Source: Afipia sp964384815 (GTDB lineage Bacteria; Pseudomonadota; Alphaproteobacteria; Rhizobiales; Xanthobacteraceae). Taken from it: a DNA stretch of 64,000 bases. The stretch spans positions 186,001 through 250,000 of the forward strand of contig CAYLLZ010000003.1 of NCBI GenBank assembly GCA_964384815.1, given 5' to 3'. Below, piece by piece: positions 1 through 8,709 of the stretch. Under the pieces are notes generated by a model, which did no database searches, was not told the origin of the DNA, and worked only from the letters and a program-made list of their open reading frames with translations. Position 1 is the first letter of the stretch. Each line of letters starts with the position of its first letter. Position numbers and translations under genes: made by a program.

Positions 1-594
1 GCGCGTCGCGGTGCGGAACGGTCCGCCCGACGCGGTGAGGATGATGCGCACCAGATGCTCGGGCTGCCCGGCGCCGAGCGCCTGGAAGATCGCGTTGTGT
101 TCGGAATCGACCGGCAGCACCGTGGCGTTGTTCGCCGCGGCATGGCGCATGAACACCTCGCCGGCGCAGACCAGACACTCCTTGTTGGCGAGCGCCACGA
201 TCTGTCCGCGGCCGGCAGCGGCCATCGCGGGCTTGAGGCCCGCCGCGCCGCTCATCGCCGCCATCACCCAGTTGGCCGGACGCAGGGCCGCTTCCACCAG
301 CGCGCCCTCGCCCGCGCCGGCCTCGATGCCGGAGCCGGCCAGCGCGTCCTTCAGGTCCTGATAAAGCGCTTCGTCCGCGATGGCGGCGTAGGTCGCGCCG
401 AGTTCGCGCGCGAGCCTGGCCAACTCGGCGACATTGCTGTGCGCGGTCAGCGCCTCGACCCTGAACCTGCCGTTCGAGCGTCGCACCAGATCGACCGTGC
501 TTTGGCCGATCGAACCGGTGGCGCCGAGGATGGTGACCACCCTGTCGCCCTGCGGCTTGATGACCTCGCTTTTACGCAGCGGAACAGCATTCAT
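1..594 (-). CDS. dxr: 1-deoxy-D-xylulose 5-phosphate reductoisomerase, N-terminal part (cut by window edge)
   Basis: Second enzyme of the MEP isoprenoid pathway: NADPH-dependent conversion of DXP to MEP in the cytosol. The first 198 codons are in the window and read open to its left edge. Visible are the nucleotide-binding loop GATGSIGQSTVDLV near the N-terminus, AMSGAAGLKPA, ANKECLVCAG, and DSEH near residues 163-166, which holds the metal-binding Asp and Glu of the family. The start is the ATG at 594, four bases after the cdsA stop. The gene closes the rpsB-tsf-pyrH-frr-uppS-cdsA-dxr run, so it is probably co-transcribed; it supplies the precursor pathway used by the neighbouring UppS. Identification is secure; the C-terminus is not visible. 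Confidence 0.95.
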   Translation of the reverse strand, partial: MNAVPLRKSEVIKPQGDRVVTILGATGSIGQSTVDLVRRSNGRFRVEALTAHSNVAELARLARELGATYAAIADEALYQDLKDALAGSGIEAGAGEGALVEAALRPANWVMAAMSGAAGLKPAMAAAGRGQIVALANKECLVCAGEVFMRHAAANNATVLPVDSEHNAIFQALGAGQPEHLVRIILTASGGPFRTATR

Positions 595-598
595 CACA

Positions 599-1477
599 TC
601 ACCAAACCATGAAACCGCGGCCGACGCCATCGAGGCCGCCACGCATAAACCCAAGGATCGCGGCGAAAATGATCGCCGCGACGAAACCGTCCAGCCGGTC
701 CATCAGGCCGCCATGGCCCGGAATGATCTGGCTGGAATCCTTCACTCCGAACCGCCGCTTCACCGCCGATTCAAACAGGTCGCCGAGCTGCGAGACCACC
801 GACAGAGCGATGCCGAGAAGGACGATCGGCACCAGACGGCCCCAGCCCAGCACCACGACAATGAGCGCGACGGCGATACTCAGCACCACCGCGCCGATCG
901 CGCCGGCCCAGGTCTTCTTCGGGCTCACGCGCGGCCAGAGCTTTGGCCCGCCGATCATCCGCCCGGCGAAATAACCGCCGATGTCGGAGGCCCACACTAC
1001 CAGCAGCGTGAAGATCAGCGCGTGAAAACCCATGGTGCCGTCGAGCCGCACCAAGATCGAAGCGATCAACGCGGCGCCCGCATAGGCAAAGCCGGAGACG
1101 TTCCAGCGCGGGTCGGGAGACAGGAACGCGATCAGCGTCGGGCCGACCACCGCCGCTGTCAGCGCGATGCCGGTCCAGCCGAACCACAGCGCAAGACCGA
1201 TGATCTCCAGCGCGATCACGCCGATCGCGAACACCCGCTGGTCGCGCTCGGGATTGACGATCTCATGCCACTCGAAAAACAGGCCGACCGCAAGCGCGGT
1301 GGCGAGCAGCACCCAGAGCCAGCCGCCGGCGAACACGATGGTGATGGCGAGCGGCGCGAGAACGGCGGCGGCGAGAACCCGCACCATAAGGTTGCCGGAC
1401 CCCTTGTCGGCGTCGGCCGCGCCGGCCGGTGCGTCTGATCGAACCGGCTCCACGCCGTTACGATCCGGTCTTGGCAA
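599..1477 (-). CDS. cdsA: Phosphatidate cytidylyltransferase
   Basis: Makes CDP-diacylglycerol from phosphatidic acid and CTP, the branch point of phospholipid synthesis, in the inner membrane. The 292 residues hold several hydrophobic segments from about residue 31 on, and the C-terminal CDS signature runs from S237 (SAVKRRFGVKD) through PGHGGLMDRLDG to about residue 264. The called ATG at 1477 lies inside the end of uppS (20-base overlap). A shorter start at Met31, just before the first membrane segment, is possible because the first 30 residues are polar and low in complexity. It lies between uppS and dxr, the usual order. Confidence 0.94.
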   Translation of the reverse strand: MPRPDRNGVEPVRSDAPAGAADADKGSGNLMVRVLAAAVLAPLAITIVFAGGWLWVLLATALAVGLFFEWHEIVNPERDQRVFAIGVIALEIIGLALWFGWTGIALTAAVVGPTLIAFLSPDPRWNVSGFAYAGAALIASILVRLDGTMGFHALIFTLLVVWASDIGGYFAGRMIGGPKLWPRVSPKKTWAGAIGAVVLSIAVALIVVVLGWGRLVPIVLLGIALSVVSQLGDLFESAVKRRFGVKDSSQIIPGHGGLMDRLDGFVAAIIFAAILGFMRGGLDGVGRGFMVW

Positions 1478-2216
1478 TCAGGCCGCCGAAGCGGCGTTCG
1501 CGGGTGGCGTATTCGGCGATCGCGCTCTCCAGCGCCGCCTTGTCGAAATCCGGCCAGTGGATCGGCACGAACACGAGTTCGCTATAGGCCGCCTGCCACA
1601 TCAGGAAATTGGACAGCCGCTGTTCGCCGCTGGTGCGGATGATCAGATCGGGATCGGGAATGTCCGGCGCGTCGAGATAGCTGCCGATCGCATCGGCGGT
1701 GATCGAAGACGCATCGCGCTTGCCTTCGGCGACCTCGCGCGCGAGACGCTGCGCCGCAGCCGCGATCTCCTGCCGCGAGCCGTAATTGAAGGCAACCACC
1801 AGCGTCAGACGCGTATTGTTGCGGGTCAGATCCTCAGCCTCGGTGAGCAGCGCGCAGATATCGCTCTCCAGTCCCTCGCGCTCGCCGATCACCCGCACGC
1901 GCACGCCATCGGCATGCAACGCGGCCAGATCGTTGCGGATGAAGCGGCGAAGCAGACCGAACAGATCGCCGATCTCGCTGGCCGGGCGCGACCAGTTCTC
2001 CGCACTGAAGGAGAAGATGGTGAGATAGGAGATGCCGAGTTCGTGCGCGGCGCGCACCACCTTGCGCAGCGCCTCGACACCGCGGCGATGCCCCTCCGCG
2101 CGGGGCAGACCGCGCGCCGCCGCCCAGCGGCCATTGCCGTCCATGATGATCGCAACGTGCCGGGGCGAACCCTGCGCGCCTTCTCGATCAGTCTGTGGCG
2201 TGGCGCCCTTCGGCAT
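1458..2216 (-). CDS. uppS: Isoprenyl transferase (undecaprenyl diphosphate synthase)
   Basis: cis-Prenyltransferase that extends farnesyl diphosphate with isopentenyl diphosphate to the C55 lipid carrier of peptidoglycan and other envelope polymers. The 252 residues carry the family start HVAIIMDGNGRWA (catalytic Asp about residue 26), GHRRG, FSFSAENWSRP, and the C-terminal RTSGEQRLSNFLMWQ and YSELVF motifs. Length is typical. It lies eight bases after frr and overlaps the start of cdsA by 20 bases, so translation of the two is probably coupled. Confidence 0.95.
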   Translation of the reverse strand: MPKGATPQTDREGAQGSPRHVAIIMDGNGRWAAARGLPRAEGHRRGVEALRKVVRAAHELGISYLTIFSFSAENWSRPASEIGDLFGLLRRFIRNDLAALHADGVRVRVIGEREGLESDICALLTEAEDLTRNNTRLTLVVAFNYGSRQEIAAAAQRLAREVAEGKRDASSITADAIGSYLDAPDIPDPDLIIRTSGEQRLSNFLMWQAAYSELVFVPIHWPDFDKAALESAIAEYATRERRFGGLIAKTGS

Positions 2217-2224
2217 CGTGTCTC

Positions 2225-2788
2225 TCAGACGGTGAGGATTTCTTTTTCCTTGGTGGCGAGCAGCTTGTCGACATCGGCGATGGCGGCATCGGTCGCCTTC
2301 TGGATGTCGTTGGAGAAACGCTCCTGCTCGTCCTCGGAAATCTTGCGATCCTTTTCGAGCTTCTTGACGGTATCGAGACCGTCGCGACGAACATGGCGGA
2401 CGGAAACGCGGGCCGCCTCGGCGTATTTGTGCGCGACCTTCACCAGTTCCTTGCGCCGCTCCTCGTTGAGTTCGGGGATGCGCAGACGGATCACCTGACC
2501 TTCGGTCGCGGGGTTGAGACCGAGATTGGAATTGACGATCGCGGTCTCCACCGCCTTCACCATCGACTTGTCCCAGACCTGCACCGACAGAAGGCGCGGC
2601 TCGGGCACGCTGACGGTCGCCACCTGATTGAGCGGCATGTGGCTGCCATAGGCCTCGACCTGGATCGGCTCGAGCATCGAGATCGCGGCGCGGCCGGTGC
2701 GCAAACCGCCAAGCTCATGCCTCAACGACTCCTTGGCGCCATCCATGCGACGCTTCAAATCGCTGATATCAAAACCGTCCACCGCCAT
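2225..2788 (-). CDS. frr: Ribosome recycling factor
   Basis: Splits post-termination ribosomes together with EF-G. I chose the ATG at 2788 (MAVDGFDISDLKRRMDGA), which gives 187 residues, the usual length. The upstream extension to 2911 would run into pyrH and has no RRF similarity. The protein has the expected helical sequence with GLRTGRA and PLNQVATVSVPEPR in the first third and IPELNEERRKELVK in the middle. It lies 16 bases after pyrH, in the same operon. Confidence 0.96.
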   Translation of the reverse strand: MAVDGFDISDLKRRMDGAKESLRHELGGLRTGRAAISMLEPIQVEAYGSHMPLNQVATVSVPEPRLLSVQVWDKSMVKAVETAIVNSNLGLNPATEGQVIRLRIPELNEERRKELVKVAHKYAEAARVSVRHVRRDGLDTVKKLEKDRKISEDEQERFSNDIQKATDAAIADVDKLLATKEKEILTV

Positions 2789-2804
2789 AATCGCGTTCTC
2801 CTTC

Positions 2805-3521
2805 TCAACCTGCGACGATCGTGCCCCGGCCGGTGCCTTCCAGAATGGCACCGATCGAGCCGGGCTCGGCGATCGAAAATACGATGATAGGCAGCGAGGT
2901 CTCGCGGGCAAGCGCGAACGCTGTCGCGTCCATCACCTTGTAACCGCCCTCCACCGCCTGAGCATGCGACAGACGCGCGAAGCGCTTCGCCGTCTTGTCG
3001 GTCTTCGGATCGGCGCTGTAGACGCCGTCCACATTGGTCGCCTTCAGCACCGCCTGGGCACCGATCTCGGCGGCGCGCAGCACCGCCGTGGTGTCCGTGG
3101 TGAAGAACGGATTGCCGGTGCCGCCGGCGAGCAGCACGATGCGGCGATCGGCAAGATAGCGCAGCGCGATCTTGCGGGTGAACAGTTCGCAGACCTGCGG
3201 CATCACGAAAGCCGACAGCGTGCGCGCCGACTTGCCCTTGCGCTCGAGTGCCGATTCCAGCGCGAGGCAGTTCATCACGGTGGCGAGCATGCCCATGGTG
3301 TCGCCGGTCGGGCGCGACACGCCGCGCGAGGAGACGTTGACACCACGGAAGATGTTGCCGCCGCCGACCACCACGGCGATCTCGACGCCGAGTTCGGTCG
3401 CGGCGATCAGGTCGCCGGCGACACGGTCGAGCGTGGGCTGGTCGATGCCGAAAGGCTGGGAGCCGGCGAGATACTCGCCGGACAGTTTCACCACAACGCG
3501 ACGATAGGCCGGCTCACCCAT
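2805..3521 (-). CDS. pyrH: UMP kinase
   Basis: Phosphorylates UMP to UDP with ATP in pyrimidine nucleotide synthesis; bacterial UMP kinases are hexamers of the amino-acid-kinase fold. The start ATG at 3521 (MGEPAYRRVVVKLSGEYL) gives 238 residues, close to the family norm; the ORF can be read back to 3587 but those residues are not part of the family. Seen are VVKLSGEYL, the VVVGGGNIFRG loop, GTGNPFFTTDTTAVLRA and NVDGVYSADPK. Downstream of tsf, after an intergenic hairpin at 3593-3628. Confidence 0.96.
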   Translation of the reverse strand: MGEPAYRRVVVKLSGEYLAGSQPFGIDQPTLDRVAGDLIAATELGVEIAVVVGGGNIFRGVNVSSRGVSRPTGDTMGMLATVMNCLALESALERKGKSARTLSAFVMPQVCELFTRKIALRYLADRRIVLLAGGTGNPFFTTDTTAVLRAAEIGAQAVLKATNVDGVYSADPKTDKTAKRFARLSHAQAVEGGYKVMDATAFALARETSLPIIVFSIAEPGSIGAILEGTGRGTIVAG

Positions 3522-3592
3522 GATGCGATCGCTTCCCCCAAGGGCCGGCCCGATACCGCCGAACCGGCCTCCGTCGTTTGTTTCCATTCGAC

Positions 3593-3628
3593 CATGATGA
3601 CGGCCGGAAATCCGGCCTCGTCATCATG
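3593..3628 (-). repeat. Large intergenic hairpin between tsf and pyrH
   Basis: A 36-base imperfect palindrome: CATGATGACG then GCCGGA, mirrored by TCCGGC and CGTCATCATG, with a short A/T loop. It lies in the tsf-pyrH gap. There is no T-run after it on the minus strand, so it looks more like an RNA processing or stabilising element, or a partial attenuator, than a full terminator. Confidence 0.5.
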
Positions 3629-3660
3629 CCCGGGCGAACCGGAAGGGTCGCAGCCTGCGA

Positions 3661-4584
3661 TCAGCCCTGGCCGGCAGCCGCGGCGACCTCGGCAGCGAAA
3701 TCGGATTCCTGCTTCTCGATTCCCTCGCCGAGAGCATAGCGCACAAATCCGGCAACCTTGATAGGCGCACCGACCTTGCCCTCGGCTTCCTTCACCGCCT
3801 GGGCGACCGATTTGCCGCTGCCGTGGATGAAGGCCTGCTCCAGCAGGGTCACTTCCTTGTAGTAGGTCTTCAGGCCCGATTCGACGATCTTCTCGATCAC
3901 GTTGTCCGGCTTGCCCTGCTGACGGTACTTATCTGCCAGCACGTCCTTCTCGCGGGCCACCACCTGCGGGTCGAGGCCGGCGGCGTCGAGCGCCTGCGGG
4001 TTGGAGGCGGCGACGTGCATCGCGATCTGGCGGGCAAGCGTTGCAAGCTCGTCCTTCTTGCCGGTCGATTCGAGGGCGACGATGACGCCCATCTTGCCGA
4101 GGCCGTCGATCACCGCGTTGTGGATGTAGCTGCCGACCACGCCGTCCTTCACCGACAGGGTCTGGGCGCGGCGCAGCGTCATGTTCTCGCCGATGGTGGC
4201 GATGGCGTCGGAAATCGCGGACTCGACGGTGATGTCGCCGACCTTGGCGGCCTTGATCTTCTCGACATCGCTGCCGGCATCGAGCGCGACCTGCGCGATC
4301 ATCTTGACGAGGCCCTGGAACTGATCGTTGCGCGCCACGAAGTCGGTCTCGGAATTGACCTCGACGACAACGCCCTTGGTGCCGGACACCAGCGCGCCGA
4401 TCAGACCCTCGGCGGCGACGCGGCCGGCCTTCTTGGCGGCCTTCGACAGGCCCTTCTTGCGCAGCCAATCCACCGCGGCGTCGATGTCGCCGTTGTTCTC
4501 GTTGAGCGCCTGCTTGCAATCCATCATGCCCGCGCCGGTCTTGTCGCGCAGATCCTTGACCATTGCCGCTGTAATCGTTGCCAT
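3661..4584 (-). CDS. tsf: Translation elongation factor Ts
   Basis: Nucleotide exchange factor for EF-Tu. 307 residues, normal length. The N-terminal UBA-like region MATITAAMVKDLRDKTGAG, MMDCKQAL and the TDFVARN motif are present. It follows rpsB after a 132-base gap containing a perfect 10-bp hairpin, the classic rpsB-tsf arrangement. The start ATG at 4584 is the only one that keeps the conserved N-terminus. Confidence 0.97.
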   Translation of the reverse strand: MATITAAMVKDLRDKTGAGMMDCKQALNENNGDIDAAVDWLRKKGLSKAAKKAGRVAAEGLIGALVSGTKGVVVEVNSETDFVARNDQFQGLVKMIAQVALDAGSDVEKIKAAKVGDITVESAISDAIATIGENMTLRRAQTLSVKDGVVGSYIHNAVIDGLGKMGVIVALESTGKKDELATLARQIAMHVAASNPQALDAAGLDPQVVAREKDVLADKYRQQGKPDNVIEKIVESGLKTYYKEVTLLEQAFIHGSGKSVAQAVKEAEGKVGAPIKVAGFVRYALGEGIEKQESDFAAEVAAAAGQG

Positions 4585-4677
4585 CGTGTGATGTCCTTGT
4601 GCCTGTGCGGGCCGTGCGGCGCAGCTTTCGCTGGCAAGCCGGAAATCGACGCGCAGGATTTCGTCCGTCTGAAAATG

Positions 4678-4702
4678 TCACGGCCGGATGACCCGGCCGT
4701 GA
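4678..4702 (-). terminator. rpsB-tsf intergenic hairpin (partial terminator)
   Basis: Perfect 10-bp stem TCACGGCCGG / CCGGCCGTGA with a 5-base loop, just after rpsB on the minus strand and followed there by a weak T-rich stretch (ACATTTTC). It may lower read-through from rpsB into tsf. Effect on transcription is inferred. Confidence 0.5.
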
Positions 4703-4716
4703 AATTGCGTTTTCGC

Positions 4717-5709
4717 TTACTCGGCCTCGGCGACCAGCGCCTTGGACTGGGAGACCCAGGCGTCGGCACGGGCCGGCAGACCGACCTCTTCGCCGATCTT
4801 GTGTGCGGTGTCGTGATCGAGTTCAGCAAGCTGCCAGTAATGGAAGATGCCGAGGTCGTTGAGCTTCTTCTCGATCTCGCCGGACACGCCGGTGAGCTTC
4901 TTGAGGTTGTCGGCAACGCCGCGCGGACCGGCGAGGCCCTGGAAGCCGCCCGCCTGGGCGTCGAGCACTTCGGCGGCCGGGTTGGCCATCGCGCCGATAT
5001 CGACGCCGGCGCCGCCCTGGGCGCGCGAAATGCCGTCGATCACCGCGCGCGCGATCAGATCGCAATACAGCGAAATCGCGCGGCCGGCGTCGTCATTGCC
5101 CGGCACCACGTAGGAGATGCCCTTGGGGTCCGAATTGGTATCGACGATCGCAGCCACCGGAATATTGAGGCGATTGGCTTCCTGGATCGCGATGTCTTCC
5201 TTGTTGGTGTCGATCACGAAAATCAGGTCAGGCAGACCGCCCATGTCCTTGATGCCGCCGAGCGAGCGATCGAGCTTGTCGCGCTCGCGCTGCAGGGTCA
5301 GGCGCTCTTTCTTGGTGTACTGCGCGCTTTCCGCCGAGGAGAGCATTTCCTCAAGCTGACGCAGACGGCGGATCGAACCGGACACCGTCTTCCAGTTGGT
5401 CAGCGTGCCGCCGAGCCAGCGCGAATTGACGAAGTACTGCGCCGAACGCTTGGCCGCATCGGCCACGCTGTCCTGCGCCTGGCGCTTGGTGCCGACGAAC
5501 AGAACACGGCCGCCCTTGGCGACGGTATCGCTCACGGCCTGCAGCGCACGATGCAGCAGCGGCACGGTCTGGGCGAGGTCGATGATGTGGATGTTGTTGC
5601 GGGCGCCGAAAATGTAATCGGCCATCTTCGGATTCCAGCGGTGAGCCTGGTGGCCGAAGTGGACGCCAGCTTCCAAAAGCTGACGCATCGAGAAATCAGG
5701 TAGTGCCAT
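4717..5709 (-). CDS. rpsB: 30S ribosomal protein S2
   Basis: Small-subunit ribosomal protein. The ATG at 5709 (MALPDFSMRQLLEAGVHFGH) gives 330 residues. This is longer than the approximately 240 residues of E. coli S2; the excess is a C-terminal extension with an SGEIEKKLNDLGIFHYWQ-type domain (about residue 270 on), common in alphaproteobacteria. Core motifs include QAHRWNPKMADYIFGARN, LFVGTKRQAQD and LPDLIFVIDTNKE. First gene of the operon running to dxr, with a strong promoter about 200 bases upstream. Confidence 0.97.
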   Translation of the reverse strand: MALPDFSMRQLLEAGVHFGHQAHRWNPKMADYIFGARNNIHIIDLAQTVPLLHRALQAVSDTVAKGGRVLFVGTKRQAQDSVADAAKRSAQYFVNSRWLGGTLTNWKTVSGSIRRLRQLEEMLSSAESAQYTKKERLTLQRERDKLDRSLGGIKDMGGLPDLIFVIDTNKEDIAIQEANRLNIPVAAIVDTNSDPKGISYVVPGNDDAGRAISLYCDLIARAVIDGISRAQGGAGVDIGAMANPAAEVLDAQAGGFQGLAGPRGVADNLKKLTGVSGEIEKKLNDLGIFHYWQLAELDHDTAHKIGEEVGLPARADAWVSQSKALVAEAE

Positions 5710-5910
5710 CGTTGTGTTCTCCGGTTGGTTCCTCCGGAAGCGTTGTGAGCAGGACGAATACGATTCGACTGCCACCGGACGGCACATGCGTGATCGGCAA
5801 AGTGTGAGCGGTTAAGCGATAAGGATCTTGTCGATGCGACGCGACCCGGCGCGAAACCGGTTCCCACCCTGTTCGGGCGCACGAGCCATGCTTCCGTGTG
5901 AGATGGCGCG

Positions 5911-5939
5911 CTTATAGCCGCGCCCCTGCCCCAAGGCAA
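5911..5939 (-). promoter_or_regulatory. Sigma70-type promoter of the rpsB-tsf operon
   Basis: On the minus strand TTGCCT (5934-5939), 17-base spacer, TATAAG (5911-5916). Transcription would start near 5904, leaving a leader of about 195 bases before rpsB, long enough for the S2 autoregulation known in other bacteria. Position and spacing fit well; no mapped start is available. Confidence 0.6.
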
Positions 5940-5975
5940 GGATATCCGGCGGCTTTTCGCCCTGCCGGGATCGAC

Positions 5976-6006
5976 GAAAAACCGGCCGGATCGAGGTCCG
6001 GCCGGT
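5976..6006 (-). terminator. Intrinsic terminator after the caspase-like gene
   Basis: Perfect 10-bp GC stem ACCGGCCGGA / TCCGGCCGGT with a 6-base loop, followed on the minus strand by TTTTTCG. It sits 18 bases past the stop of the caspase-like gene. Confidence 0.75.
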
Positions 6007-6024
6007 GTCGCTTTCAGCGTCTGT

Positions 6025-8568
6025 CTAGCATCGCGGCACGTTGGGCGGGCACCTCTTGACCGCCGGAGGAGCCGCGCGCGGCGGCGGAGCCGCCGGCCGT
6101 GGCGGTGGCGCCGCCATCCGCGGTGGCGGGGCTGCGGGTCGGGCCATCGGTGGCGGGGCCTGCCGCACCATCGGCGGCGGGGCCATCCGGGGCGGCGGGG
6201 CCGCGGGGCGCGCCATCGGTGGCGGCTGCCGCATCGGCGGGGCCGACATGCGTGGCGGCGGAGCCGAAGGACGGACCATCGGCGGTGCCTGCCGCGGCGG
6301 CGGACTCATCCGGGGTGGCGGCGCAGGCCGCTGCACCGAAGGCGCCGGACGTTGGACCGAAGGGGACGGACGCTGGATCTGCGGCGCGGCGCGCGGCGGC
6401 ATCACCTGAGGCGCGGTGCGCGGAGCATCGCGCCGGCCGGGGATGGCGTCACGGCCGGGACGCTGTCCCGCCGCTCCGTCACGCCCGAACCGGCCAGCCG
6501 GACCTGACGCATTCGGAGCGCCGGGGGCCGGACGCAGATTCGGCGCGGCGGTATTCGGAGCCGACGGGCCCGAGGACGCAGCCGGACCCGAGGGTGCGGC
6601 GCCCGGCATACCGGGACGCCGGCCACGCGCATCGGGCGGCAGTGCGGGGGTACCGCCCCTGCCCGGTACCGGCAGCGCATTCGGACCGCCGGGACGGCCC
6701 GGCGACACGTTCGGGCCACCCTGCTGACCGGGAGTGCCGGGCATGCCGGGACGCGCTCCGGGCGCGGCTCCCGGTGTCGAAGTACCGGGCGCGCCATTGA
6801 TCGCCCTGGGGTTGGTAGCAAAACCGCGCGGGCCGCGCGGCAATCCGCGAGCGCCCGGCTGCTGCCCACCACCGGCCGGCGTGGTCAGGTTGGTACGCGC
6901 CACAGGATTGATGCGGGCGCTCTGCGGCACCGGCGCCTTACCCTGTTGGATCAGGTTCGCACGCTGCGTCACCGACGCAGGCAGACTCGGGGTCGCGGCC
7001 AGCGGTGCAACCGGTCGGCCGCCGGGCGGACCTTTCATGCCGGGCGGGACGAACGCACCGCCCCGTCCGCCGAACCCGCGCGCGGCGAGTTGGTCCGGCG
7101 CCATCGGACGGTTGATCACGGTGTCGATCATCCGCCGGTTATGGATGTTGGCGAAGATGATGTTGCTCGGCGGCGGCGGCCGCACATACATCGGCGGGCG
7201 CACGAAGATCGGAATCGGCACGAAGATCGGCTGCGGCAGCACGAACAAGCCGTAGACCGGCGGCGGCGGCGCAAGATCGATGAAATCCGGCGGCGGCGGC
7301 GGCAGGAAGAACAGCGGCGGCGGTGGCGGCGGCGCGAAGTCGAACTCCGGATCAGAGAACATCAGCACCGGCCGGTCGACATAGACGATCTCGTCGGGCG
7401 GCGGCGGCGGCACGTCGTAATCGATCATCGCGAACGAATCCGGCGGCTCCAGCGCGGCGGCGAGGATCGACAGCCGGCGGCGCGCATCGGCTGCATGCGG
7501 GCCGCGCGGATAACGCTTCAGATAGGACCAGTAGGCATCCGCCGTGTCGGCGCGGTAAGTCCGCCGCCAGGTGATGGCCTCGCGCCGGGCCGCGACGATC
7601 GCCCGCACGCGCTTGGCCATCGGATCATCCGGATAGGCGCCGAGGAAATCCTCGTAGCCCTGCAGCGTGTCGCGATCGAGCGCAGCGGCATAGGCATCCT
7701 GCGCGCCAAGATCGCGGATCGGCTTGTCGCGCAGCGCGGCGGTCTGATCCGGCGTCGCCTCCTTCGGCGCATCGGGCGCGCGATCGAAGAACACGAACTG
7801 CGCCTCGACCTTCTGGGTGTCCCACGGCACCTGCGCGCCCTTGGTGACATCGTTCACGCGCAGCCGCACGCGATTGAACAGTTCGGGCAGCGGCAGGCCG
7901 CCTGAGCGGATCATCTCCGCCAGCGCCTGCGCATAGGCGCCGTACGAGCCCTGCTCTTCCGGCGCGACGGTGCCCGGCGCGGCGTTGAACGCGATCAGCA
8001 GCTTCGGATCTGGCTCGACCAGAGCAAGACCGCTGGCGATCGGCTGGCCGGTGACGAAAGGCTGCTCGCGGGCGGCATCCAGCACCACGATACCGGCTTT
8101 CAGCGGCAACGCCGACAACTGGCGCATGTAATCGCTGATGCGCAGGCCTTCGGTCGGAATATCGACATCGCGGTTCAGCGTGGAGTCGACCGGGATGAAA
8201 TAGTTCTCGCCGGCAAGCTGGATGCCGTAACCGGCGAGATAGATCATCGCGACGGTATCGGGACCGGAGCTTTCCGCCTTCTGCATGAAATCGCGCAGGG
8301 TCTTGCGCAGCGTCTCGCCATCGAGATCGCGCGCGCCGACCACATCGAAGCCGGCTGCCTGCAAGGTCTGCGCGATCAGGCCGGCATCATTGGCGGCGGT
8401 GGCAAGCGGCGCTTTCTCATAAGCGCCGTTGCCGATCACCAGCGCGATGCGCTTTTCCTGCTTGGCGCTGTCCTGCGCCTGGGCCAGCACGCCCTGCGGC
8501 CACATCGCCGACAGGCAGGCGAGGACCAGCCCCGCCGCGAGAATGACATTCGTTCCGGTCCGCCGCAT
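6025..8568 (-). CDS. Secreted caspase-fold (peptidase C14) protein without the catalytic dyad, proline-rich tail
   Basis: 847 residues. A signal peptide covers about residues 1-30 (hydrophobic stretch, AQA cut site). Residues 38-260 are a caspase p20-like domain: RIALVIGNGAYEKAP, TVAMIYLAGYGIQ, GENYFIPVD, VVLDAARE. In active orthocaspases the third motif ends in a GHG histidine and the last reads DACR. Here they are Tyr114 and Ala166, so both catalytic residues are missing. Residues about 290-375 look like helical repeats (YEDFLGAYPDD, YWSYLKRYPRGP). From about 385 the chain is extremely Pro/Gly/Ala-rich with long proline runs and ends in a short Cys-containing tail. Probably an exported binding or scaffold protein, not a protease; the partner is unknown. 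Stands alone, with its own terminator. Confidence 0.8.
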   Translation of the reverse strand: MRRTGTNVILAAGLVLACLSAMWPQGVLAQAQDSAKQEKRIALVIGNGAYEKAPLATAANDAGLIAQTLQAAGFDVVGARDLDGETLRKTLRDFMQKAESSGPDTVAMIYLAGYGIQLAGENYFIPVDSTLNRDVDIPTEGLRISDYMRQLSALPLKAGIVVLDAAREQPFVTGQPIASGLALVEPDPKLLIAFNAAPGTVAPEEQGSYGAYAQALAEMIRSGGLPLPELFNRVRLRVNDVTKGAQVPWDTQKVEAQFVFFDRAPDAPKEATPDQTAALRDKPIRDLGAQDAYAAALDRDTLQGYEDFLGAYPDDPMAKRVRAIVAARREAITWRRTYRADTADAYWSYLKRYPRGPHAADARRRLSILAAALEPPDSFAMIDYDVPPPPPDEIVYVDRPVLMFSDPEFDFAPPPPPPLFFLPPPPPDFIDLAPPPPVYGLFVLPQPIFVPIPIFVRPPMYVRPPPPSNIIFANIHNRRMIDTVINRPMAPDQLAARGFGGRGGAFVPPGMKGPPGGRPVAPLAATPSLPASVTQRANLIQQGKAPVPQSARINPVARTNLTTPAGGGQQPGARGLPRGPRGFATNPRAINGAPGTSTPGAAPGARPGMPGTPGQQGGPNVSPGRPGGPNALPVPGRGGTPALPPDARGRRPGMPGAAPSGPAASSGPSAPNTAAPNLRPAPGAPNASGPAGRFGRDGAAGQRPGRDAIPGRRDAPRTAPQVMPPRAAPQIQRPSPSVQRPAPSVQRPAPPPRMSPPPRQAPPMVRPSAPPPRMSAPPMRQPPPMARPAAPPPRMAPPPMVRQAPPPMARPAAPPPRMAAPPPRPAAPPPRAAPPAVKRCPPNVPRC

Positions 8569-8709
8569 GACACTCCGCCATCATCCATTCAGCCCCACCA
8601 TTGCATATTGAGCGCGGGGCTGCCTGAACAATGTTTGAACGAAAAGCGCTTGCAATGAGGCGGCAGGCACGAACGGCCCGCGTTGCGGCGTTTTGCCCGG
8701 GGCCTCTCG

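Noticed and set aside
2789..2911. Longer ribosome recycling factor from 2911
   Set aside because: Overlaps pyrH; the 187-residue form from 2788 is the family length.
3823..5703. Long plus-strand ORF opposite tsf and rpsB
   Set aside because: Crosses two genes and their gap, has no ribosome site or motif, and both genes opposite are certain.
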